Of a stretch of 13,430 nucleotides of DNA, positions 1-5,154 are shown piece after piece (the first letter of the stretch is position 1; every line of letters begins with the position of its first letter). The notes beneath the pieces were generated by a model. The model had not been told where the DNA came from. It did not search any database and was given only the letters and a program-made list of their open reading frames with translations. The stretch lies in the NCBI GenBank assembly GCA_964551475.1, contig CAZKCI010000071.1, positions 1 through 13,430 on the forward strand, written 5' to 3'. This DNA comes from CAZKCI01 sp964551475 (GTDB taxonomy: Bacteria; Auribacterota; Erginobacteria; Erginobacterales; CAZKCI01). A program made the position numbers and the translations under genes.

Positions 1-54
1 GAGCTGAGCGGGGAAGGCCGGCGGGTTTGCCGCCGGAGCTGACCCGCGAGGCTC
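1..54. repeat. Imperfect hairpin at window edge, possibly attC-like
   Basis: The first 54 bases fold into a nested imperfect hairpin. The inner stem is CCGGCGG (18-24) with CCGCCGG (30-36) around a GTTTG loop, then GCGGG (8-12) with CCCGC (43-47), then GAGC (1-4) with GCTC (51-54), with unpaired bases between. It is followed at 64-70 by GTTGAGC, which fits the integron R' consensus GTTRRRY. Stacked short stems with unpaired bases ending in GTTRRRY resemble an integron attC site, but the matching 5' RYYYAAC box would lie outside the window. An ordinary GC-rich hairpin is equally possible. Confidence 0.3.
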
Positions 55-63
55 CAGCGGCAA

Positions 64-107
64 GTTGAGCCGCGCGTTCGGCTCGACGCGCAAGCGTCGC
101 GTCTAAC
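64..107. repeat. Palindromic core element, copy 1 (GTTGAGC ... GTCTAAC)
   Basis: The element runs from GTTGAGC (64-70) to GTCTAAC (101-107), matching the integron core consensuses GTTRRRY and RYYYAAC. Between them is the perfect palindrome-like word CGACGCGCAAGCGTCG (84-99). The same 16-mer recurs at 672-687, also bracketed by GTTGAGC and an RYYYAAC box. The two copies flank the hicBA pair. The shared architecture is seen directly; assigning it to an integron cassette array is inference. Confidence 0.45.
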
Positions 108-150
108 AACCGCCCATCTGGCGCGCGGGTACCGCGGCGCCAACATGGGC
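101..150. repeat. attC-like bulged hairpin next to hicA
   Basis: GTCTAAC (101-107, fits R'' RYYYAAC) is followed by a bulged hairpin. GCCCAT (112-117) pairs with ATGGGC (145-150), TGGCGC (119-124) pairs with GCGCCA (137-142), with unpaired C118 opposite A143-C144, then GCGG/CCGC around GTA. This succession of core box, two stems and extrahelical bases is how attC sites are built. No GTTRRRY box is seen just after 150, so the site would be degenerate or read in the minus direction, where GTTAGAC is the intact box. On the minus strand the hairpin sits 14 nt after the hicA stop and could also serve as a terminator, although it lacks a T-tract. Confidence 0.35.
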
Positions 151-163
151 TGGCTCGGTGCCG

Positions 164-352
164 TCATTTCGTGAACGGAATGCCTAGATCCTTACAGATC
201 TTGCGGGCGAGGTTGTCGATGATCTCCGTATGGCGGGGAACAGAGGAGCGGCGATTTTGGGCTGGATTGCCCCACCATGAATGGCTTCCGCCCTCGCGAA
301 TGAAGACGCACCCATGCTCGCGCAGATGCTTGAGCAGTTCTGCGCGCTTCAT
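164..352 (-). CDS. hicA: HicA-family mRNA interferase toxin
   Basis: This 62-aa protein matches the HicA (YcfA) toxin fold in length and motif order. It has an N-terminal KRAELLKHLREHG helix, a beta strand with FIREGGSHSWW containing the family's catalytic histidine (GGSH, His24), then the VPRHTEI strand and a C-terminal helix ending in LARKICKDLGI. HicA toxins are ribosome-independent endoribonucleases that cleave mRNA and are held inactive by HicB. The ATG overlaps the hicB stop as ATGA, so translation is probably coupled; a GAGGAA near the hicB 3' end may act as ribosome binding site. All key residues are present, so the toxin appears intact. The antitoxin-first order differs from E. coli hicAB but is common in this short-HicB subfamily. 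The family call is from sequence recognition. Confidence 0.9.
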   Translation of the reverse strand: MKRAELLKHLREHGCVFIREGGSHSWWGNPAQNRRSSVPRHTEIIDNLARKICKDLGIPFTK

Positions 353-561
353 ACCGTGACGAGTTCCTCAGTGAAGTCCGGGGCGGCGGCGCGGATAGCA
401 TCCGCGCGGTTTAGCTCCAGGGCCTCCGCGAGCGTGGTGCGCAGGCTGGCGAGCAGCGACTCACGCGTTCGCTCCTGGCAGTTCACGCCGGGTATTTCCT
501 CAATCCACCCGATCCACCATCCACTTTCCTGCTTCGTTACAGCCGTATAGGTATTAGCCAT
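349..561 (-). CDS. hicB: HicB-family antitoxin
   Basis: This 70-aa protein has the classic short HicB signature: YTAVTKQESGWWIGWIEEIPG (about residues 5-25) followed by a Q-x-RTRESLLASLRTTLAEALEL helix. These form the partly degraded RNase H-like fold that binds and masks HicA. No C-terminal helix-turn-helix or ribbon-helix-helix domain is visible after residue 55, so autorepression may be weak or absent. A strong ribosome binding site, GGAGGTGA, lies 6-7 nt before the ATG on the minus strand (568-575), which fixes the start. Upstream, TATCCT around 583-588 could be a -10 box but no clear -35 is seen. The gene overlaps hicA by 4 nt. The pair lies between palindromic attC-like elements, which suggests an acquired module. 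Confidence 0.9.
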   Translation of the reverse strand: MANTYTAVTKQESGWWIGWIEEIPGVNCQERTRESLLASLRTTLAEALELNRADAIRAAAPDFTEELVTV

Positions 562-664
562 TCTCGATCACCTCCGATTTTAGGATAGCATTTCTGCCCC
601 TGCTTCGTCCATGCACCGAACGCGCTTGCGCGGCCCGGCCAGCGGATGGGAACAGCCGCCGCCC

Positions 665-694
665 GTTGAGCCGACGCGCAAGCGTCGGCTCAAC
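665..694. repeat. Perfect 13-bp-arm palindrome, core element copy 2
   Basis: GTTGAGCCGACGC (665-677) and GCGTCGGCTCAAC (682-694) are exact inverted copies around GCAA. The outer seven bases fit integron core boxes (GTTGAGC and GCTCAAC), and the internal CGACGCGCAAGCGTCG is identical to 84-99. Copies 1 and 2 therefore bracket the hicBA operon. It is followed by TTGTTATTC, reminiscent of but not matching a further GTTRRRY box. Confidence 0.6.
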
Positions 695-848
695 TTGTTA
701 TTCTACACAAATCTCCATTTGCCGGGACACCCGAGTCCCCTGCGCTTAACGCATATCGTCGACGAGAGGCGCTGTCAAGCTTCTCTTGTTCGCGATCTGA
801 AGAATCTTGGCGGGAGGAGGTCGGGCGACTACCATAACACCGGATCAA

Positions 849-905
849 TAGGGGACGTTGTTGACTTGTTGACTTAATAAGTCAACAAGTCAACAACGTC
901 CCCTA
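849..905. repeat. 57-bp near-perfect palindrome with GTTGACTT tandem arms
   Basis: Bases 849-875 and 879-905 are exact inverted copies (27 bp) around the three bases AAT. Each arm contains two tandem 8-nt units (GTTGACTT twice) capped by a GGGGACGTT outer segment. The structure sits 18 nt past the lemA stop on the minus strand. It could stop transcription, although no T-tract follows. It may instead belong to a mobile hairpin family: GGGGAC-type outer ends are reminiscent of REP-like elements mobilised by Y1 (RAYT) transposases, but that is memory-based inference and no transposase is in this window. Confidence 0.9.
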
Positions 906-922
906 ATGTTTCCCCTAATGTT
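899..922 (-). repeat. Tandem 12-mer AACATTAGGGGA x2
   Basis: Read on the minus strand, AACATTAGGGGA occurs twice in exact tandem between the lemA stop and the palindrome; the second unit's GGGGA forms the outer end of the palindrome arm. The right flank of the palindrome therefore carries an extra duplicated block that the left flank lacks, which may record an insertion or slippage event. Confidence 0.8.
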
Positions 923-1519
923 CTAGAAAGCCACCTTGGGCGCTTCCTTGGCGGTGGCGACCGCCTCGAAATATGCCTTGGGCGTGGTCAGGCCCCGGAA
1001 GGAGGCCCAGAAAGAGCCGGGGAAGGAGCGGATGTAGTAGTTGAACTTCTGGGCCGATTCGTTGTAGCGCATCCTCTCCACCGCGATCCGGTTTTCCGTA
1101 CCCTCGAGCTGGGCCTGGAGTTCCAGAAAATTCTGGTTGGCCTTGAGCTCCGGGTACTTCTCCACCGTGACCAACAGCCGGGAGAGCGCCCCGCCGAGTT
1201 CGTCCTGGGCCGCCTGGAAATTCTTGAAGGCGGCCGGATCGGAGAGCATCTCCGGCGTGATCTTGATCTGGCCGACCTTGGCCCGCGCCTCGGCGACGGC
1301 GGTGTAGGTCTCCTTCTCGAAGTTGGCCACCCCCTTGACCGTGCTGACCAGGTTGGGGATCAGGTCGAAGCGCCTCTGGAGCTGGTTTTCCACCTGCGCC
1401 CAGGACGCCTTCACCCCCTCGTCGAGGGCGACCGCCTTGTTCATGCCGGAGACGACCATGGAACCGACGATGAGACCGAGGATGACGATGATGACGATGC
1501 CGATCAGCAATCCTTTCAT
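923..1519 (-). CDS. lemA: LemA family membrane-anchored protein
   Basis: The 198-aa product has the LemA layout: a single N-terminal membrane helix (about residues 3-24, GLLIGIVIIVILGLIVG), then a soluble all-helical domain. The family signature VENQLQRRFDLIPNLVSTVKG starts near residue 43 and the conserved C-terminal YNESAQKFNYYIRSFPG is present. Length is typical. The start is supported by AGGGGA six bases before ATG. The biochemical role of bacterial LemA is not established; genes of this type commonly neighbour TPM-domain genes, as here, and are proposed to act in envelope stress or membrane-associated processes. It probably follows the upstream TPM gene in one transcript, though 133 bp including a palindrome (1567-1617) separates them. 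Confidence 0.92.
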   Translation of the reverse strand: MKGLLIGIVIIVILGLIVGSMVVSGMNKAVALDEGVKASWAQVENQLQRRFDLIPNLVSTVKGVANFEKETYTAVAEARAKVGQIKITPEMLSDPAAFKNFQAAQDELGGALSRLLVTVEKYPELKANQNFLELQAQLEGTENRIAVERMRYNESAQKFNYYIRSFPGSFWASFRGLTTPKAYFEAVATAKEAPKVAF

Positions 1520-1566
1520 AGCTATCCCCTTTCCTTAACGTGGCCGTCGATCGGCCGTTGAGCTTT

Positions 1567-1617
1567 CGTAGCGGGACCGCTGCCCGCCACCGCGGACCTG
1601 AAAGGTCCGCGGCTACG
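1567..1617. repeat. Intergenic palindrome between the TPM gene and lemA
   Basis: CCGCGGACC (1590-1598) and GGTCCGCGG (1604-1612) are exact inverted copies around TGAAA, and an outer pair CGTAGC (1567-1572)/GCTACG (1612-1617) extends the symmetry. The region between contains GGGACCGCTGCCCGCC, which can pair partially with itself. It looks like a dispersed intergenic repeat rather than a simple terminator, since there is no T-tract on either strand. In a shared transcript it would form a strong hairpin between the two genes and could set their relative levels. Confidence 0.65.
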
Positions 1618-1652
1618 GCATGGACACAGATTCACAACCCGCAGACGTTAAT

Positions 1653-2456
1653 CTACCAGGAGCCGCTCGCCCCGCCTCCGCCGCTCCTCCCTCCGCCCGA
1701 TCCTCCGAAGCTGGAGCCTCCCGAGCCGCTCGATCCCCCGGACCAACCGCTCGAACCGCCGGAAGAGCGCGAAGACCATCCCCCGCCGGAGCCCCCGCTT
1801 TTCCCGCCCCTCCGGGCGAGAACGACCATGGCCACGATAAAGCCGGCGATCCCGAAGAAGATCGCCAGCGTGATGATGGCGTTCGCGGCGGAGGCGGAAG
1901 CCGGCCGTCCCTCCGGTGTCGGCGAAGCGGCCGCCCCTCCTTCCCCGGAAATTCGCGCCGCCAGAGCGGCGACCGCGGCGGCGATGCCCTCGCCATACTT
2001 CATCTCCCGGAAACGGGGGGTGATGAGAGTTTCGATGATGCGCTTGGCCACGGCGTCCGGGATCGCGCCTTCGAGGCCATAGCCGACTTCGATCCGGACC
2101 TTTCGGTCGTCGATCGCCGCCATCAGGAGGACGCCGTTGTCCTTGCCCTTTTTGCCGATCCCGTCTTCGCTCGCCCCCGGCCAGCGCCAGGTCTGGAAGC
2201 GCTTGACCGCGTAGCCTTCGATCGTCTCCGGCGCGGTGGTCTTGACGATATAGACCGCAACCTCGGCCGAGGTCTTGTCCCTGAGTTCCTGGAGAGTGTC
2301 GGTGATGGAGGATGTCGCCGCGGACGAGAGGATGCCCGCGAAGTCGCTGACGAAACCGGTCGGAGCGGGATACTGCGCCTCCTCGGCGCGGACGCGGGCG
2401 GGAATCAGGAATATGACCGCCGGAAGGAAACGCAGAAAGAGACGAATCTTTCTCAT
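1653..2456 (-). CDS. TPM-domain (YgcG-like) secreted/membrane protein
   Basis: The 267-aa protein begins with a signal peptide (1-24, hydrophobic FLPAVIFLIPA, cut near VRAEE). A TPM domain (about 30-165) follows, with recognisable YPAPTGFVSDFAGILS, SAEVAVYIVKT, and GKDNGVLLMAAIDDRKVRIEVGYGLEG segments. After a low-complexity linker there is one membrane helix (about 192-214) and a Ser/Gly-rich tail ending SGGGGASGSW, typical of this family. TPM domains have been linked to acid phosphatase activity and photosystem repair in plants, while the bacterial role is unclear. A GGAGG seven bases upstream fixes the ATG, and a perfect TATAAT lies about 46 nt before the start. With lemA downstream this forms the common TPM-LemA pair. 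Confidence 0.9.
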   Translation of the reverse strand: MRKIRLFLRFLPAVIFLIPARVRAEEAQYPAPTGFVSDFAGILSSAATSSITDTLQELRDKTSAEVAVYIVKTTAPETIEGYAVKRFQTWRWPGASEDGIGKKGKDNGVLLMAAIDDRKVRIEVGYGLEGAIPDAVAKRIIETLITPRFREMKYGEGIAAAVAALAARISGEGGAAASPTPEGRPASASAANAIITLAIFFGIAGFIVAMVVLARRGGKSGGSGGGWSSRSSGGSSGWSGGSSGSGGSSFGGSGGGRSGGGGASGSW

Positions 2457-2501
2457 GTTCTAGCCTCCGGGCGACCGCGTTTGATCGGGGCCGCGGCTGC
2501 G

Positions 2502-2507
2502 ATTATA
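2502..2507 (-). promoter_or_regulatory. Candidate -10 box for the TPM-lemA unit
   Basis: On the minus strand these bases read TATAAT, a perfect sigma-70 -10 hexamer in very GC-rich surroundings, 46 nt before the TPM gene ATG and in the 89-bp gap after the GT-C-like gene. No convincing -35 is visible at 16-18 nt spacing; TTTTCACGG lies slightly too far upstream. The box predicts a leader of about 39 nt. Confidence 0.45.
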
Positions 2508-2545
2508 GCGCTTCCTCGAGAGCCATCCGTGAAAATTCGCGGATA

Positions 2546-4504
2546 TCATTTGCCGGCCCCCAACTCATAGACGAAGGCCTCCCCTAATTCGCCCACCGGA
2601 ATGAAGGCCGGGTCGTTCCGGAAAGCTTTCCAAATCCCCTTCCTCGGCTTCATCCGATACTCCCCGTAATGGAAGATCACATACCTGACCCCCAGACGCT
2701 TGATCGCCGCGAGCGAAGCCGGGGAGGGGAAATCCCCCATCTCGGTCTGGTAGAGGCGGTCGTATTCCGGGGGGAAGCAGCCGCTGTAGCCGTTGACCAG
2801 GCTCTTCCAGTGATAGGTGGAGTAATACATGTAGGCGGCCGCCTGGTGGACCTTGGCCGGCGCCGCGGGCAGGGGGATTTCCAAAATGGCGAAATCGCCC
2901 GGCTGCTCCTTGAGCCAGCGGTAGACCGGAGGGATCTTCTCCCCCGTAGGCATCGGCGACATCGAGATCGGGACGGAAGCGGACTCGAAGAGGATGAGCA
3001 GGGAAACCACCTCGGCCAGGAAGAAGCGGGCGCCCGGATCCCGGAGCCGCCTCAGCGCCGCCGACAGGGAATAGGCGGCGAAGACGGAGAGAGAGAGGGC
3101 GACGGTGATCACGAAACGGGCGGGAACGCGGATGCCGGAGAAGCCCGGGACATGGTCGTAGAGAAGGGCGTAGAGGCCCTCGCCCATTTCCATCCGGTTG
3201 CAGTGGATGAGAGGCCCCAGGGAGAAGAGGAAGGAGAGGAGAAAAACCAGCAGGTAGAAGCGCGGAAGGATGAACTCCGGGCGGCCGGAGCAAAGGCCGG
3301 AGAAGAAGCGGCGGAAGCCCCCGTTCAGGGCGAAGAGGAGGGCGAGCAGGGCGAGGAGGATCAGGAAGGGGCGATCGAGACTGGTGGCGCTGACCGGCAG
3401 GCCGAGAACGGTCGAGTCGGCGCCGCCGGTGAACATGATCGCCAGCAGGGCGATCAACTGGGCGGTCGCGAGCAGAGCCGCCACGGCGACGGCGAGACGG
3501 CGGAAGTTGCCGGGGCGAACCGGAGCCTTGACCCCTCCCGGCCTCCGTCTCAGGGCGATGAAGATCCCGGCCAGTCCGAGCAGGACGGGGACGGCTCCGA
3601 TGAACAGGTCCCCCTCCGGCTTGCGGAAGATCTTGAGCGCGCGCCCCCAGAGAAGGTCGCGTTCCGAGGTCGCGAGATAGCTCACGATATCGGCCGAAAA
3701 ATAGATCGTCTCACCCAGCGAGCGCCGAAAACCAAGCTCCGACCGGAGCAGGGCGTAGCGCGAGAGGACCGGGGACAGGACGGCGCCGGCGAGAAGGGCG
3801 GCGGCGGCAAACCTGATCGCGATCCTCCCTCCCGCACGACCCTGGCCGAAAAGGCCCGGCAGGCTCAAGAGGACATAGACGCCGACGAAAAGGATCAGGA
3901 AGAGACCGTAGTAGCCGCAGGCGAGAAACTGGAGAACGAAGAAGAGGGCGAAGAGGAGCGCGTCGCTTTTTTTCCCGCCGGAGAAGAGGCGGTGGAGAAA
4001 GAGCAGGGCGAAGGGTATCCACTGGGCGGACTGAAGCTGGAGATGGGAGAGATGGGAAAAGCGCCAGGGGAAGAAGCCGTAGATCATCCCGGCGGCCACC
4101 GCCGCGGCGGGGCTACCCGTGACCTGCCGGGCGAGAAGGAAGGCGCCCAGGGCGGAGAGAAAGAGGGACATGAAGAAGACGAAGTTGTAGGAGAGGAGAG
4201 GATTGCCGGAGAGGAGATAGACCGGGAAGGCGAGCAGGGCGTTGGCGAGCATGTTCTCCGAGTAAGCGAGCGTGTTCTTCCGGGGGTAGAAGATATTGGC
4301 GTCGAAAAGGGTGGAGATCCGTCCCGAGGAGAGAGCGTGGACGTCCCAGGCGATGATCCAGGAGTTGAGCAGGGAGTCGCCCCAGTCGCCGACGATGGCG
4401 GAGGCGGGACTGCGGATGACCGGCCAGGTCATGACCACCGTGGCGAGAAAAAAGATCAGGACGGCGGCGAGAGCGCCGCGGCGGCTGGTCGAGAAGACGG
4501 TCAT
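2546..4504 (-). CDS. Polytopic membrane protein, GT-C/YfhO-like
   Basis: This 652-aa protein has about a dozen hydrophobic helices in its first 510 residues, then a soluble C-terminal domain. Conserved-looking landmarks are the first large external loop with GDWGDSLLNSWIIAW (39-53), FDANIFYP (67-74) and YSE (81-83), then GIRVPARF (457-464), LKEQPGDFAILEIPLP (531-546), NGYSGCFPPEY (571-581) and LGVRYVIFH (604-612). Acidic residues in the first loop plus this topology are typical of GT-C-fold enzymes that move sugars from lipid-linked donors; many such proteins are annotated YfhO-like. Substrate and acceptor cannot be told from sequence. The ATG overlaps the stop of the upstream small gene (ATGA), so the two are probably translated together. 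Functional assignment is inference; membrane topology is clear. Confidence 0.75.
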   Translation of the reverse strand: MTVFSTSRRGALAAVLIFFLATVVMTWPVIRSPASAIVGDWGDSLLNSWIIAWDVHALSSGRISTLFDANIFYPRKNTLAYSENMLANALLAFPVYLLSGNPLLSYNFVFFMSLFLSALGAFLLARQVTGSPAAAVAAGMIYGFFPWRFSHLSHLQLQSAQWIPFALLFLHRLFSGGKKSDALLFALFFVLQFLACGYYGLFLILFVGVYVLLSLPGLFGQGRAGGRIAIRFAAAALLAGAVLSPVLSRYALLRSELGFRRSLGETIYFSADIVSYLATSERDLLWGRALKIFRKPEGDLFIGAVPVLLGLAGIFIALRRRPGGVKAPVRPGNFRRLAVAVAALLATAQLIALLAIMFTGGADSTVLGLPVSATSLDRPFLILLALLALLFALNGGFRRFFSGLCSGRPEFILPRFYLLVFLLSFLFSLGPLIHCNRMEMGEGLYALLYDHVPGFSGIRVPARFVITVALSLSVFAAYSLSAALRRLRDPGARFFLAEVVSLLILFESASVPISMSPMPTGEKIPPVYRWLKEQPGDFAILEIPLPAAPAKVHQAAAYMYYSTYHWKSLVNGYSGCFPPEYDRLYQTEMGDFPSPASLAAIKRLGVRYVIFHYGEYRMKPRKGIWKAFRNDPAFIPVGELGEAFVYELGAGK

Positions 4505-4869
4505 GGGAGTCGGCGGTCAACCCGGTCCTTCTCGCCCCCGACCAGGATTTCGAGCCTTTTCCTCAGGCCCGCCGCCGTCTCCCGGGCGCTCATCCGCCGG
4601 CGGCTCTCCTCGGCGAACTCGGCGGAGGAGCGGGCGTGGGCGCAGAGGGAGAGGAAAAGGGGGATCAGCTCGGCCGCCGCGAGCGCGAGCAGGCAAAGAA
4701 CTCCGCCCCCGGAGAGGGAGAAGAGGAGGATCACCAGCCCCACGCCCCACTGGGAGGTGGCGAGGAGGGAGACGCCGTAGCCAATCCCGGAGGCCCCGGC
4801 CACGAGGCTCAAGACCGCCAGCAGGCGGAAAGCCCCGGCGATAATAAGGAGAAGGCGTGTGTTCTGCAC
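4501..4869 (-). CDS. Small two-helix membrane protein with cytoplasmic helical tail
   Basis: This is a 122-aa gene hidden in a longer open frame that otherwise runs antisense to the molybdenum hydroxylase operon. A GTG at 4869-4867 is the only sensible start before the first membrane segment. The product begins VQNTRLLLIIAGAFRLLAVLSL, has two hydrophobic stretches (about 5-35 and 42-75), then a charged helical tail with AEFAEESRRRMSARETAAGLRKR ending in EKDRVDRRLP. It resembles small bacterial membrane proteins with two helices followed by an AELIxLxL segment, but I cannot name a family with confidence. Its TGA overlaps the next gene's ATG (tcat at 4501-4504 on the plus strand), implying translational coupling and a possible partner role for the GT-C-like protein. 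No good ribosome binding site precedes the GTG, so the start is uncertain. Confidence 0.6.
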   Translation of the reverse strand: MQNTRLLLIIAGAFRLLAVLSLVAGASGIGYGVSLLATSQWGVGLVILLFSLSGGGVLCLLALAAAELIPLFLSLCAHARSSAEFAEESRRRMSARETAAGLRKRLEILVGGEKDRVDRRLP

Positions 4870-4873
4870 CGGC

Positions 4874-4903
4874 TTGTCTTTTTCTGTACGCCGCCAGTAT
4901 AAC
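4874..4903 (+). promoter_or_regulatory. Weak candidate promoter for the molybdenum hydroxylase operon
   Basis: TTGTCT (4874-4879) and TATAAC (4898-4903) are separated by 18 bases and match sigma-70 consensus at four and five of six positions. The promoter would overlap the 5' end of the divergent small membrane gene. A transcript starting near 4910 would carry the entire ATGGAC inverted array (4932-5059) in a leader of roughly 245 nt. Confidence 0.3.
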
Positions 4904-4931
4904 CGGCCCGGGGAAAAACATCGAGAACAGA

Positions 4932-5059
4932 ATGGACGACATGGACAGAATGGACGCGATGGACGTAATGGACGCGATACACCGCTCACAGCGCGACGCC
5001 CGCGCCGGTGTCCATACTGTCCATGCCGTCCATCTCGTCCATGCGTCCATGCCCTCCAT
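4932..5059. repeat. Inverted array of ATGGAC 9-mers
   Basis: Five exact-period 9-nt units ATGGACNNN occupy 4932-4976 (variable triplets GAC, AGA, GCG, GTA, GCG). After a 33-nt centre, six inverted units follow: GTCCAT at 5010, 5019, 5028, 5037 and 5045, and CTCCAT at 5054, again with a period of 9 apart from one 8-nt step. The two halves can pair in several registers to make a long cruciform or RNA hairpin. The array lies between divergently transcribed genes. In one frame it reads as repeated Met-Asp, but there is no ribosome binding site and the mirror half has no matching coding logic, so it is treated as non-coding. Confidence 0.9.
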
Positions 5060-5154
5060 GGTCCTCGCCAAAAAGCTTGGAACCGGAAGTGAAAAGAGCT
5101 AGGATATCGACTGCCCGAACCGGGAACTGAAGCGGATCGAGGGAGCGCCCTCAC

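Larger units (their letters stand above)
562..922. other. Gene-free interval between hicB and lemA
   Basis: These 361 bases contain no convincing gene. An 88-codon reading frame on the plus strand (611-877) has no ribosome binding site, begins in palindromic DNA and ends inside the 57-bp palindrome, so it is taken as chance. What is present: the hicB ribosome binding site (568-575), a core-site palindrome (665-694), the 27-bp-arm palindrome (849-905) and a two-unit 12-bp tandem repeat (899-922). Both neighbouring genes (hicB and lemA) are on the minus strand, so this is the space downstream of lemA and upstream of hicB. Confidence 0.7.

Noticed and set aside
611..877. 88-codon plus-strand frame between hicB and lemA
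   Set aside because: No ribosome binding site, no recognisable motif, and it ends inside the 57-bp palindrome.
849..905. CRISPR repeat or array
   Set aside because: Only a single palindrome with internal 8-nt duplication; no regularly spaced repeats with unique spacers.
2669..4780. 703-codon plus-strand open frame opposite the GT-C-like gene
   Set aside because: Composition is Glu/Gly/Arg-rich with no domain or membrane pattern; the minus strand encodes a coherent polytopic protein.
4857..5102. Small frame with Met-Asp repeats (MDDMDRMDAMDVMDA)
   Set aside because: It is a translation of the ATGGAC nonamer array; no ribosome binding site, and the inverted half has no coding logic.
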